NCBI GenBank assembly: GCA_030130125.1
Contig: JARZZM010000014.1
Location: forward strand, 19,910-83,909
Source of the DNA: Thermoproteota archaeon
Lineage (GTDB): Archaea; Korarchaeota; Korarchaeia; Korarchaeales; Korarchaeaceae
DNA length: 64,000 nucleotides
Direction: 5' to 3'
Shown here: positions 8,276 to 16,191 of the stretch, one piece after another
How the letters are laid out: each line of letters opens with the position of its first letter
How positions within the stretch are numbered: position 1 is the stretch's first letter
Notes under the pieces: generated by a model
Database searches by the model: none
Seen by the model: only the letters and a program-made list of their open reading frames with translations
Told to the model about the DNA's origin: nothing
Program-made: the position numbers and the translations under genes

Positions 8276-9710
8276 TCTCGTGCGATTTCCCGGCCTCCAG
8301 ATCGACCCTCATGATGGAGTCCTTGCCCTCGGGATTTATCACCCTGAGTTGAAGGTCCTTCACTTCACTGTAGGGCATTATCTTACCCTCCAAGTACTTC
8401 CTGTCGTACCTGAAGGTGCCCTTCACATCGCTCACCGCCCTGAACCTCTCAACTAGAATGCTGGGCGGGGCGACCCATATCCCTCTCTCATGAGCGTTCC
8501 TGAGGAGCGAGAGGGTGGATAGCTCGTCCATCGCGTCAACCGCCACCATGCACCCCCAATTGGCCACGAACTCCGCTGCTCTCGAAGCTGATCCTCTATC
8601 AGAGACCCTTCCCACCAGTGGGATGTTCCAGACGAGGCCGTTAGGCCTGAACGGACATCCGATGCCGACCGGGAACCCGAATTCTCCAGCGATCTCGCCA
8701 GCCAGTACGTATCCCGCCTCGACGTATACCGCCGACCTCCAAGCATCCATCAGGGTGGAGGCTATACCCTTGAACCTGATCCCTATGCCTCCCCTCTTTA
8801 TGAGGGCGGCTACCTCCTCGTACTCCTCGGCCATCGACATGTGATCTATGGAGGCCCTGACTGAGGCTAGGAGGCCCACCTCATGACCGCCCTCCTCCAT
8901 TGATATGAGCAGGTCCCTGATCTTATTCGGAGTGTAGTCTTCTCCCCTCCCCACGAAGAACGTGAGGTCCTCAGTTCCTTTAATCAACCTCTCTATCCAG
9001 GATTCCGTTCTTCGAAGCAACTTTCTCAGGTCGAACCTCAGGCCGGAACGCCCCGTCCTGTATATAGGAATGGAGACGGACATTCCTCCCTTGTAGCCAG
9101 AAGGGGGGATCTGCTTCATTATGAGAGGGAGCTTCTCCCTTTTGTGGAGGAGTAGAATAGAGAAGAGGAGGAACTTAGCATGCAGATCAACTACAGGGGT
9201 GGATACGGGGACCCCTCTGAGGTCCTCCAAGACCTTGGGGTTGAAGCGCCTGTCGCTGGTCCTTATCCTCTTCATGCCCAAGGAGGACTCGGCCCCCTTT
9301 AGGAAGTAGCTCACGTTCCTGAAGAGGTCGTATCCCAAGAGAAGGTGCGAATCCTTGGAGTAGAGGGGGGCCTGCCTGAGCAGTCTCTCGCCTTCTAGAT
9401 CATACTTGGCTCCAAAGTAGGGTATCTTTATCCTATCCACTACCATGAAGCCTGCAGGCTCAGGTGGGGATTTCTTCACCTCAGTCTTATCTCCCCCGTA
9501 GTAGGAGAGGGCCGTCTCGCCCACGAATATAGAGGGGATGGTTACGGGGACGAATTCGGTTGCCTCGGGGAATATGGCCACGGAGTGCTTCAAGGGATCT
9601 GGTTCATCCACCTCCTCCCAGAACAGTCCCAGTGAATTCAAGGTGTGTTTGACCGCATCCCTCACATCCCTGTCCAAGGATCTAACAGCCGCAATGTTCG
9701 TCGGGACCAC
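8259..9710 (-). CDS. Large protein with a polysaccharide-deacetylase (NodB)-like C-terminal part
   Basis: A 483-residue protein that I recognise only weakly. Its C-terminal half resembles the NodB (polysaccharide deacetylase) fold, notably a GGHEVGLLAS segment comparable to GHEIGLH in that family, then an RFKG strand. The His-Asp metal ligands of active deacetylases are not evident and the usual HDVD strand is missing, so it may be catalytically dead or a different TIM-barrel-like protein. No signal peptide or transmembrane segment is seen. The frame runs up into the tRNA-Trp gene, so GTG at 9710, just after the tRNA, is taken as the start. It converges on the endonuclease V gene with a 17 nt overlap. 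Confidence 0.5.
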   Translation of the reverse strand: MVPTNIAAVRSLDRDVRDAVKHTLNSLGLFWEEVDEPDPLKHSVAIFPEATEFVPVTIPSIFVGETALSYYGGDKTEVKKSPPEPAGFMVVDRIKIPYFGAKYDLEGERLLRQAPLYSKDSHLLLGYDLFRNVSYFLKGAESSLGMKRIRTSDRRFNPKVLEDLRGVPVSTPVVDLHAKFLLFSILLLHKREKLPLIMKQIPPSGYKGGMSVSIPIYRTGRSGLRFDLRKLLRRTESWIERLIKGTEDLTFFVGRGEDYTPNKIRDLLISMEEGGHEVGLLASVRASIDHMSMAEEYEEVAALIKRGGIGIRFKGIASTLMDAWRSAVYVEAGYVLAGEIAGEFGFPVGIGCPFRPNGLVWNIPLVGRVSDRGSASRAAEFVANWGCMVAVDAMDELSTLSLLRNAHERGIWVAPPSILVERFRAVSDVKGTFRYDRKYLEGKIMPYSEVKDLQLRVINPEGKDSIMRVDLEAGKSHEIRIPV

Positions 9711-9729
9711 GCCCCCTATAGAACGGAGG

Positions 9730-9864
9730 TGGTGGGGCCGGTGGGACTTGAACCCACGTCCTACGGGTCTCCCCCTCAGTGCTCCAATGACTGGAGCCCG
9801 CCGCCCTACCTTTCCAGGGCGTTCCCCCAATCATGGGGGGAGAGCCAGGCTGGGCCACGGCCCC
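9730..9864 (-). tRNA. tRNA-Trp (CCA), with two probable introns
   Basis: The acceptor stem GGGGCCG/CGGCCCC, discriminator A and an encoded CCA tail frame the gene. The T-arm is GTGGG-TTCAAGT-CCCAC and the D-stem is GCCC/GGGC. The anticodon stem GCGGG/CCCGT carries CCA at 9794-9792, followed by a 22 nt insertion at the canonical 37/38 position; CTCC pairs with GGGG to give the four-pair core of an archaeal bulge-helix-bulge. A second insertion of about 31-36 nt lies in the D-loop and contains a CCCCC/GGGGG hairpin. Removing it leaves a normal AGCCTGGTA loop, though the exact junctions are ambiguous because GG and CCTGG repeat at the borders. The variable loop has 5 nt, which excludes Leu and Ser. 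Confidence 0.85.
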
Positions 9865-9894
9865 CCAGATCCTCCTCCCTTTAAATCGAGGAAG

Positions 9895-9906
9895 TTATAT
9901 AAATAG
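9895..9906 (+). promoter_or_regulatory. TATA box of the TtuA-type gene
   Basis: TTATATAAATAG is centred about 25 nt before ATG 9924, predicting a leaderless transcript. A separate AT-rich element (about 9881-9887) faces the tRNA-Trp gene on the other strand. Confidence 0.55.
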
Positions 9907-9923
9907 TTTGTCCGGTGTTAGCG

Positions 9924-10808
9924 ATGAAATGCCATTACTGCCAGCGTGAAGGTACCATATTCGTGGAGAATTTAGGTGATTGGGTTTGCGAGGAGCACTT
10001 CGAGAGGTATTTCCTGAAAAGAGTTGACCGCGTGTTGAGGAGGGTCAGGAAAGGTAGTTCCCTCCTGTTCGGGGTGTCGGGCGGGAAGGATTCCGTGGCG
10101 GCCCTGCATGCATCCAGTTTAATTGCACCCAAGTATCGGCTCAGGTTAGGGGCCGCGATAGTGTACACTGGCCTAGCCCCCGATTGCCTCGAGGTCTTCA
10201 AATCCTTGACCGAGGAGCTGGGGGTGGAGGGGATCGTGATAGATGTGAGGGAGTGGGGGATAAGGATCCCTCCCGACCCCTGGGCCGCCTGTTTCGTCTG
10301 CGGGGTGGTCAACAGGTACCTGTTGAATAGATACGCTGTGGAGAGGGGGTATGATTACGTCGCTACGGGCCATAACTTGGATGACATAGCCTACTTTGGG
10401 TTCAACAACCTCATCACTCATTCCCTTGATTACCTCTTCTACCAGTACGATTCCGTCACCAAGCCGATGCCCGAGTACAAGATGGCCGGAAAGGTGAAGC
10501 CCCTCTTCTGGGTCAGCGACTCAGATGCCTTGAACTACGTGAAGATGAAGGGCCTCCCAACCTGCGTTACCAAGTGCCCTTACGAGGGAAGGGATAAGCA
10601 GGCTGAAATCAAACCCCTGCTTAATCAGGTCAGGAGGAAGTGGCCTCCATCCTTAGTCAATTTCGTGAGCAGTTTGAGGGAGCTTGCGAAGATGGCTGAA
10701 CCTCCACCACGCAAAATTAATCTATGTGAGAGGTGCGGTTACCCGACATCGGGCAGGGTTTGCGCTTTCTGCAGGCTGAAGGAGAGGCTCGAGAGGGAGG
10801 TAGTGTGA
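9924..10808 (+). CDS. ttuA: tRNA thiolation enzyme of the TtuA/NcsA family
   Basis: ATP-dependent tRNA 2-thiouridine/2-thiothymidine synthetase; the modification stabilises tRNA at high temperature. There is an N-terminal zinc finger (CHYC with a later C..H pair), a PP-loop SGGKDS that adenylates the uridine, CFVCG plus a later CVTKC holding the catalytic cysteines for an iron-sulfur cluster, and a C-terminal zinc finger CERCG...CAFC. ATG 9924 is chosen over GTG 9915 because of the TATA spacing. The stop overlaps the ATG of the TatD gene (TGATG). Confidence 0.88.
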   Translation: MKCHYCQREGTIFVENLGDWVCEEHFERYFLKRVDRVLRRVRKGSSLLFGVSGGKDSVAALHASSLIAPKYRLRLGAAIVYTGLAPDCLEVFKSLTEELGVEGIVIDVREWGIRIPPDPWAACFVCGVVNRYLLNRYAVERGYDYVATGHNLDDIAYFGFNNLITHSLDYLFYQYDSVTKPMPEYKMAGKVKPLFWVSDSDALNYVKMKGLPTCVTKCPYEGRDKQAEIKPLLNQVRRKWPPSLVNFVSSLRELAKMAEPPPRKINLCERCGYPTSGRVCAFCRLKERLEREVV

Positions 10809-11569
10809 TGAGGCTCTTCGATGCCCACTGTCACCTTGAGGAGGAGGCCTTCGACGGGGATAGGGATGAGGTGATTGAGAGGGCGAGGGAAGCGGGACTA
10901 GTGGGCATAGTGACCTCTCCCATATATCCAGAAGACGCGGAGAAGGCTCTGAGGTTGTTCAGGAGCCATCGGCTGGTGAGGGTGTCCATCGGATTAGATG
11001 TCTCTGAGTACGGGGACGAGGAGGAGGTGGAGGCCACCATGGATCTGATAAGGACTCACGTCGATGAGATAGTCGCGGTAGGAGAGGTGGGGCTGGATTA
11101 CAGGATTCTAAGGTCGGGTGGTCCCCCGAAGGAGAAGCAGAAGGAGGTATTTAGGCTCTTCATAAGGCTCGCCAGAGAGCTGGACAAACCATTGGTAATT
11201 CACAGCCTGTGGGCTCAAAGACCCGTTCTAAGAGTGTTAGACGAGGAAGGAGCTGAGAGGGTCGTCCTACACGCGTTTGGAGGAACCCCGGAGGATGTCA
11301 GGTTTGCAGTGGAGAGGGGATGGATGGTCAGTATCCCCACTAACGTGATGAGGTCCAACAACGTTCAAAGGGTGGCTAAGGCCACTCCAGTGGATCACAT
11401 GATGCTTGAGTCTGACTCGCCCGTGCTAGCTCCCAACCCCAAGGAGAGGAACGAACCCGCGAACATCAGGATATCAGCAGAGTTCGTGGCCGAAATGAAG
11501 GGGATCGATGTCGAGGATTTGGCAGAGATAACCACCGGAAACGCCATGAGGGTGTACGGTCTTGGGTAA
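10808..11569 (+). CDS. tatD: TatD-family metal-dependent hydrolase
   Basis: A 253-residue TIM-barrel metallohydrolase of the TatD nuclease group. The metal ligands are all visible: DAHCHL at residues 4-9, Glu in GEVGLDY, His in VIHS, His in LHAFGG and Asp in LESDSP. Family members act as 3'-5' exonucleases or deoxyribonucleases in DNA repair. The start is fixed by the TGATG overlap with the thiolation gene. It overlaps the next gene by 8 nt, giving a compact tRNA-modification and nuclease operon. Confidence 0.88.
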   Translation: MRLFDAHCHLEEEAFDGDRDEVIERAREAGLVGIVTSPIYPEDAEKALRLFRSHRLVRVSIGLDVSEYGDEEEVEATMDLIRTHVDEIVAVGEVGLDYRILRSGGPPKEKQKEVFRLFIRLARELDKPLVIHSLWAQRPVLRVLDEEGAERVVLHAFGGTPEDVRFAVERGWMVSIPTNVMRSNNVQRVAKATPVDHMMLESDSPVLAPNPKERNEPANIRISAEFVAEMKGIDVEDLAEITTGNAMRVYGLG

Positions 11570-12374
11570 GAGAAAGGGGCCTAGGGTACCTTATGATCTC
11601 ATAGGCTCCAGGGAGACGGGAGCTGTGGCTATCGTAGAGGTACCCGAGGGCATGGATCCGGAGGAGGCGACTAGGGAGGTGATGAGTCGCCATCCACACG
11701 TCAAGTCCGTTCTATTGAAGGCAGGGGCTAGAGAGGGTGAGTTCAGGGTGAGGCCCCTGAAGCTCTTAGCCGGCAGTGAGGAGACGGAGGTCATCCACAA
11801 GGAACACGGATACAGGATAAAGCTCGATCCCCGTAGAGTCTACTTCTCCCCTAGGGAATCGACCGAGAGGCAGCTGGTGGCGGAAAGCGTGAGGGACGGA
11901 GAGCTGGTACTAGTCATGTTCGCGGGAGCCGGCCCCTACGCGATCGCCATTGCCAAGCGCAGGAGGGCCCAAGTGGTCGGGATCGAGCTGAACCCGATAG
12001 CTGTCAGGTACTTCCAAGAGAATGTGATCCTCAACAGGGTGGGGCACCTCGTCTTCCCCGTTGAGGGGGACGTGGCTTACGTCACGCCCGCCATGTACGG
12101 CAGATTCGACAGGGTGATCATGCCCCTGCCTAAGGGAGCTTACGCCTTCATTAGTCACGCCCTCCGAGCGCTTAGGGGATGGAGGGGAGTCATCCACTTC
12201 TATTACTGGGGGGGAGATGAGGCCCTCTCGGAGGCCGAGGAGATGTTCAGGAAGGAGGCTGCTTCCATAGGTTTAGAGGCCATCTCCATAGGTCACCGCA
12301 TTGTCTCCAGCTATGCTCCTAGGGTGTACAAGGTGCGTGTGGATTTTTTAGTGAGACCTTTAAATGTAGAGTGA
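11562..12374 (+). CDS. Trm5/Tyw2-like class I SAM-dependent tRNA methyltransferase
   Basis: A 270-residue methyltransferase resembling archaeal Trm5 (m1G37) and Taw2 (wyosine side chain). The SAM site is visible as MFAGAGPYAIAIAK and VGIELNPIAVRYF, followed by DRVIMPLPKGA in the position of the family's NLP-type catalytic loop. That MPLP replaces NLP is a small oddity and leaves the exact modification open. The N-terminal domain (about residues 1-80) fits the D2 domain of Trm5; the D1 domain is not present. TTG 11562 overlaps the tatD stop. Confidence 0.8.
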   Translation: MGKRKGPRVPYDLIGSRETGAVAIVEVPEGMDPEEATREVMSRHPHVKSVLLKAGAREGEFRVRPLKLLAGSEETEVIHKEHGYRIKLDPRRVYFSPRESTERQLVAESVRDGELVLVMFAGAGPYAIAIAKRRRAQVVGIELNPIAVRYFQENVILNRVGHLVFPVEGDVAYVTPAMYGRFDRVIMPLPKGAYAFISHALRALRGWRGVIHFYYWGGDEALSEAEEMFRKEAASIGLEAISIGHRIVSSYAPRVYKVRVDFLVRPLNVE

Positions 12375-12430
12375 AGTTTGAAAATTAGGTTTTTAGTTCA
12401 ACCCCCAGTACCGTTAGAGGGGATTCCAAA

Positions 12431-13225
12431 TTGGCTGGGAATTTACGAGACGACATCAAAGATCTTCTAAACAGTCTCTCGCCGGAAATGAGAACCAGAG
12501 TCATCGATCACTTGGACCGACTAAACAAAACGTTCCCCCTAAATGAGGGTCCCCTCTACGAACTCATCTCATCCTTTAAGAAGAGCTTGGAGGCGGTGAA
12601 TCACATTCCCAGCCTCCTCACTGACAAGTTGACCGATCATTTCAGGATGAATAGGGATAGATTCGCTAATCAGTTCCAGCAGGACGTCGAATTTCTCATC
12701 AAGGCCGGGGACATCAGGGAGTTGGACGAGGCTGAGGTGAGGCTGCTCACGCAGGCCGCCAAGGACTCCATGGAGGCCATGTTCTCCTCACTGATAGATG
12801 CGATGAGTAAGGTACTGAACGATTATCTCAGGTGGGCCCCCAAGGCACTAGGTCCCTCCGCTGGTAACGGAGTTGCCGAGAGGACATTGGACCTGTTCGC
12901 TACCCTCATGTACCAGCTGGCACTGGCTAAGGCGGAGAAGGATCTCTGCAGAGAGGAGATCGAATCGCTCAAGAACGCAGTGATGCCTAAGGTTACGGGG
13001 AGGTACAGGGTGCTTGAGGTCCTCGAGAAGGCAACTGAACCCATGAGGATCATAGCCATAGCTTCGGAGCTCGGACTGGCCGAAGTGACGGTGAGGAGGT
13101 ACATAAAGGACTTGGAGGAGGAGGGGCTCGTGGAGAGGGTCAGCAACGGCAAGCCCTACAAGTACATCCTGAGGGATAGGAATTGGAGGAAGAGGTTGGT
13201 GGAGCGGAGGAAGAAGGAGAAATAA
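12431..13225 (+). CDS. Winged-helix DNA-binding protein with a helical N-terminal domain
   Basis: A 264-residue protein. The C-terminal 70 residues form a winged helix-turn-helix: IASELGLAEVTVRRYIKDL is the recognition unit and EEGLVERVSNGKPYKYIL the wing, then a basic tail. The first 190 residues are mostly charged alpha helix of unknown fold and may carry dimerisation or ligand binding. It is probably a transcription regulator; its targets cannot be read. TTG 12431 follows a GAGGGGA purine run. It overlaps the next gene by 43 nt. Confidence 0.65.
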   Translation: MAGNLRDDIKDLLNSLSPEMRTRVIDHLDRLNKTFPLNEGPLYELISSFKKSLEAVNHIPSLLTDKLTDHFRMNRDRFANQFQQDVEFLIKAGDIRELDEAEVRLLTQAAKDSMEAMFSSLIDAMSKVLNDYLRWAPKALGPSAGNGVAERTLDLFATLMYQLALAKAEKDLCREEIESLKNAVMPKVTGRYRVLEVLEKATEPMRIIAIASELGLAEVTVRRYIKDLEEEGLVERVSNGKPYKYILRDRNWRKRLVERRKKEK

Positions 13226-13443
13226 TCGTTCTAGTATCGCCTATATGCGAACCCTCCTTGGATGCTGCCCGCCGACTGAAGGAGTGGGCCCATCGCAGGG
13301 GCTTGAAGATCAGAGAGGTCTCCACCTTGGAGCCGGAAGGGCAGAGCTACATACTGGAATTAGGTATAAGGAAAATCCCGGCCATCATAATCAGGGGAAA
13401 GCTGATCTCTGAGGGGAGAATAGAGCTTCCAGAGGTCTCCTGA
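13183..13443 (+). CDS. Thioredoxin-fold small protein lacking CxxC
   Basis: An 86-residue protein with the beta-alpha-beta pattern of glutaredoxin/thioredoxin: a strand IIVLVSP, a helix LDAARRLKEWA, and the cis-proline loop KIPAIIIRG near residue 66. Where redox members have CxxC it has SPICEP with one cysteine, so it is at best a monothiol protein. TTG 13183 lies inside the upstream regulator gene; no other start is available. The stop overlaps the next ATG (TGATG), linking it to the reductase. Confidence 0.6.
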   Translation: MEEEVGGAEEEGEIIVLVSPICEPSLDAARRLKEWAHRRGLKIREVSTLEPEGQSYILELGIRKIPAIIIRGKLISEGRIELPEVS

Positions 13444-14561
13444 TGCGTACCGAAGTGCTCATAGTTGGAGGAGGTATCTCGGGCTCCACACTCGCCTATC
13501 TGTTGTCGAGGAAGGGCTTCTCCGTTATCATAGTTGAGAGGAGGAGAGTCATAGGGCATCCGCACCACTGCTCCGGTATACTGGGTCCCGACGCCTTAAG
13601 CGAGCTTATACTCTTCTCCGAGGAATGGGTCATCGGAGAGGTAAACTGGGCGACCTTCGCATCCCCCGGAGGTAATGAGATAGAGGTACGGAGGCACCTA
13701 GCCACGCTCGTCGACAGGACCCAGATGGACAGGGAGACCTGGGAGGCGGCGCTCTCAGAGGGAGCTAGAGGGTTCCTCTCGACAGGATTCAAGGGATTAA
13801 GATCGAAGAACGAGGCTCTCGTGGACGATATGATCGTCGAGTACGACCTGCTGGTGGGGGCGGATGGGGCCCTCTCCTCTGTGGCTGACGAGCTCGGCTT
13901 CCCACCCATGAGAATCGAGATTGGGGTTCACAAGATCGTGGAGGGCGGGAAGATGGATGGCTACCAAGTGAGAGTGAGGAAGGGTAGCAGGTTCAGCTGG
14001 ATCCAGCCCTGGAAGGGAGGGAGGAAGGTGGGGGCGCTGGGAAGGATCGATGACCCGCTGCTCACATGGATCCAAGAGACATCGGGAGATCCGGCGATCG
14101 GGTACGAGGGAGGGGTGATCCCGGTAGGTCCGAGAAAGAGGTTCTGGATGGATAATGTGGCGCTGGTGGGAGATGCGGCTGGCCAAATAAAGCCTGTTAG
14201 TAGGGGAGGGGTCCTCCTAGCGGTTAGGGGAGCCAAGAATCTAGCCAGCTGCCTCGAGGACTTGGACGACTTGGAGAGGGCCCTGAGATGCTACGAGTCA
14301 AGGTGGTGGGGGCACAACAGGCGTGAGATCTCCCTAGGATGGGCAGTAAGGAGGTATCTGGAATCCCTGAATGACCGACAGATTGACACCATCTTCACCT
14401 TAATTCGTGAGGAGGGCCTCGTGGAAGGGGACTTCCACGTGGACAGGCAGTCAGCACCAATCAGAATCAGTCGTTTACCTAAAATTCTTAAATTAGCTTC
14501 CGTGAATATAGGATCAGCTGCGTCGGCCCTCGCCGAGGCACTGAAGTACATGCTACGGTGA
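13443..14561 (+). CDS. Geranylgeranyl reductase family FAD-dependent oxidoreductase
   Basis: A 372-residue flavoprotein likely to saturate the isoprenoid chains of archaeal lipids or of a quinone. It has an N-terminal dinucleotide-binding motif VGGGISGSTLAY (residues 8-19), an HHCSG segment near residue 41 typical of this family, and GDAAGQIKPVSRGG, the FAD ribityl-binding motif. The last 80 residues match the variable C-terminal part. Its stop region overlaps the rhomboid gene by 4 nt. Confidence 0.85.
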   Translation: MRTEVLIVGGGISGSTLAYLLSRKGFSVIIVERRRVIGHPHHCSGILGPDALSELILFSEEWVIGEVNWATFASPGGNEIEVRRHLATLVDRTQMDRETWEAALSEGARGFLSTGFKGLRSKNEALVDDMIVEYDLLVGADGALSSVADELGFPPMRIEIGVHKIVEGGKMDGYQVRVRKGSRFSWIQPWKGGRKVGALGRIDDPLLTWIQETSGDPAIGYEGGVIPVGPRKRFWMDNVALVGDAAGQIKPVSRGGVLLAVRGAKNLASCLEDLDDLERALRCYESRWWGHNRREISLGWAVRRYLESLNDRQIDTIFTLIREEGLVEGDFHVDRQSAPIRISRLPKILKLASVNIGSAASALAEALKYMLR

Positions 14562-15214
14562 TCGAAAAGATGATGGAACTCTTGACTGAGATCCTGCTGG
14601 GCATTGGCGTCACCCTCTTCTCGTTCATCCTCTTTAAAATGTATTCCAGCATTCCTGAGGTTACCTCGGCCCTGATCTCGATCAATCTCGGGCTCTACGC
14701 AATGACATCCCCTGCACTCCTCGAGGCGAACAGGTACATGCTCCTATACTTCGGCAGTTCGGGCCTCTACTTGATGCATGGTAGGTACTACACATTGATC
14801 ACATCGATGTTCCTCCATGCCAACATCCTACACCTGGGGCTGAACATGTACGCCCTTTACATATTAGGTAAGGTGGTTGAGCTATCCCTAGGCAGGGTCA
14901 AGTACCTCCTCATGTACTTCATCTCGGGCGTGGTTGGGAACCTCCTGTCAGCTTTCCTCGATCCCCGAACGGTGGGAGTGGGAGCTTCAGGGGCTATAAT
15001 GGGCCTCTTGGGGTACATGGTGGCCATGGAGTACAGGGTGACTGGGAAGCTGAGTTCCTCCACCATATTCATAGCGCTCTTCGTGATCTTCGGTGGTTTC
15101 TCAGCCAATGTGGATGTGTTGGCCCACGCTGGCGGCTTCGTCGTGGGGTTGATGTGGGGTCTGGGCAGGAGGTTCAGGCCCTCCTACACCGTCAGCTATG
15201 ACCTCTATTATTGA
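14558..15214 (+). CDS. Rhomboid-family intramembrane serine protease
   Basis: A 218-residue membrane protein with about six or seven hydrophobic helices. The catalytic serine is Ser144 in GASGA and the catalytic histidine His190 in HAGG. The HLGLNM motif in the second core helix supplies the oxyanion-site histidine and asparagine. It would cleave transmembrane substrates within the membrane. GTG 14558 overlaps the reductase stop. Nothing nearby suggests a substrate. Confidence 0.88.
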   Translation: MIEKMMELLTEILLGIGVTLFSFILFKMYSSIPEVTSALISINLGLYAMTSPALLEANRYMLLYFGSSGLYLMHGRYYTLITSMFLHANILHLGLNMYALYILGKVVELSLGRVKYLLMYFISGVVGNLLSAFLDPRTVGVGASGAIMGLLGYMVAMEYRVTGKLSSSTIFIALFVIFGGFSANVDVLAHAGGFVVGLMWGLGRRFRPSYTVSYDLYY

Positions 15215-15264
15215 GGTAATAAGGGGAAATAACAGGCATCAGCACCCCATTTTAAGAGTTTTAG

Positions 15265-15582
15265 GTGGACGATCATCGGGTCGGGTGGATGTTCAAGGTC
15301 AGAGAGGTGAAGAGAGTTAACGACATTAGATGGGAACCCGGGTTGAGGCTGGTTCACATAAGGGACGAACAGAGGTGGCCAGAGCAGTTCTATTCGGAGG
15401 AGGGCTACCACGTGGAGATCAAGGCCCCCATGTCGTATCACAAGGGGAGCTGGATCTCACCTCGGGGAATCTACGCCATGGTCGATTACGAGATAACCTT
15501 GAAGGGGAGGAGGATAAAGGTCAGGAGGGTCATTCATGAGAGCGATCCATACTTCCTGAAGGTGGTTCAGGAGATGCTCTAG
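15265..15582 (+). CDS. Conserved-looking hypothetical protein
   Basis: A 105-residue protein rich in beta-strand-like alternation and aromatic residues, without a motif I recognise. GTG 15265 is the first start; ATG 15289 (MFKVREVKRVND) is about as likely, because the TTTTAAG near 15250 would start a transcript around 15279. It stands alone between the rhomboid gene and the archaemetzincin gene. Codon use resembles the neighbours, which supports it being real. Confidence 0.55.
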   Translation: MDDHRVGWMFKVREVKRVNDIRWEPGLRLVHIRDEQRWPEQFYSEEGYHVEIKAPMSYHKGSWISPRGIYAMVDYEITLKGRRIKVRRVIHESDPYFLKVVQEML

Positions 15583-15614
15583 TTATATAGTCTGGCGGCG
15601 CTGTAGCGGAGGTA
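15583..15614 (+). promoter_or_regulatory. TATA box and Shine-Dalgarno of the archaemetzincin gene
   Basis: TTATATAG at 15583-15590 begins one base after the previous stop, and GGAGGT at 15609-15614 lies 4 nt before ATG 15619. This is one of the leadered genes in a window dominated by leaderless starts. Confidence 0.45.
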
Positions 15615-15618
15615 AAGC

Positions 15619-16191
15619 ATGCTGCTAGGGAAGCTTGTGATCGTTCCAGCTGGCTTCATATACCATTGGATACTAGAATTCCTCGCCGAGAAGCTGCCTC
15701 AGGCTTATCCAATTGATGTGGAAATCGATTATACTGAGATTAAGATTCCTCCAACGTTGTACGACCACAACACTCAACAGCTGAGGAGCGAGAAGTTCCT
15801 AGAGTACCTGTGGCAGATCGACAGATGGGCATCCGATGAGAAAGTACTTGCCGTGGTGGATGAAGATGCATACACCAAAGGGACCAACTTCATCTTTGGT
15901 CAGGCTGAGCTTGGAGGGAGGTTCGGGTCCGTCTACCTCTCCAGACTCAAGCCAGAATTCTACGGTGAGAGGGAGAACAGGGCCCTTTTCCTCCTGAGAA
16001 CTCTTAAGGAGGCCTCCCATGAGCTAGGTCACCTCCTAGGCTTAAACCACTGTCCCACTCCGGGCTGCGTCATGAACTTCAGCCTCTCTGTGTGGGACGT
16101 TGACAGGAAGGACTGGAGACCCTGCGACAGGTGCCTAGGGAAGCTGGGTGTTCTCGATGTCAGGGCGAGGACCAGACGTCGGCAGATATGA
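15619..16191 (+). CDS. amzA: Archaemetzincin zinc protease
   Basis: A 190-residue M54-family metalloprotease. The long zinc motif HELGHLLGLNHC is at residues 134-145, followed by the methionine of the Met-turn (CVM) and the additional CxxC (CDRC) that characterise archaemetzincins. Three histidines bind the catalytic zinc and the cysteines likely bind a structural zinc. The physiological substrate is unknown for the family. The 3' end overlaps the HAD gene by 44 nt. Confidence 0.92.
   Translation: MLLGKLVIVPAGFIYHWILEFLAEKLPQAYPIDVEIDYTEIKIPPTLYDHNTQQLRSEKFLEYLWQIDRWASDEKVLAVVDEDAYTKGTNFIFGQAELGGRFGSVYLSRLKPEFYGERENRALFLLRTLKEASHELGHLLGLNHCPTPGCVMNFSLSVWDVDRKDWRPCDRCLGKLGVLDVRARTRRRQI

Noticed and set aside
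9711..9830. Extension of the NodB-like protein start to 9830
   Set aside because: The added 40 residues come from the tRNA-Trp gene in the same orientation, and their composition is unlike the rest of the protein.
9730..9864. tRNA-Leu, Ser or Pro for the intron-bearing tRNA
   Set aside because: The variable loop is only 5 nt, excluding Leu and Ser. The CTCCAG before the 37/38 insertion and the CTCC/GGGG helix give anticodon CCA. Pro would need another splice position without bulge-helix-bulge support.
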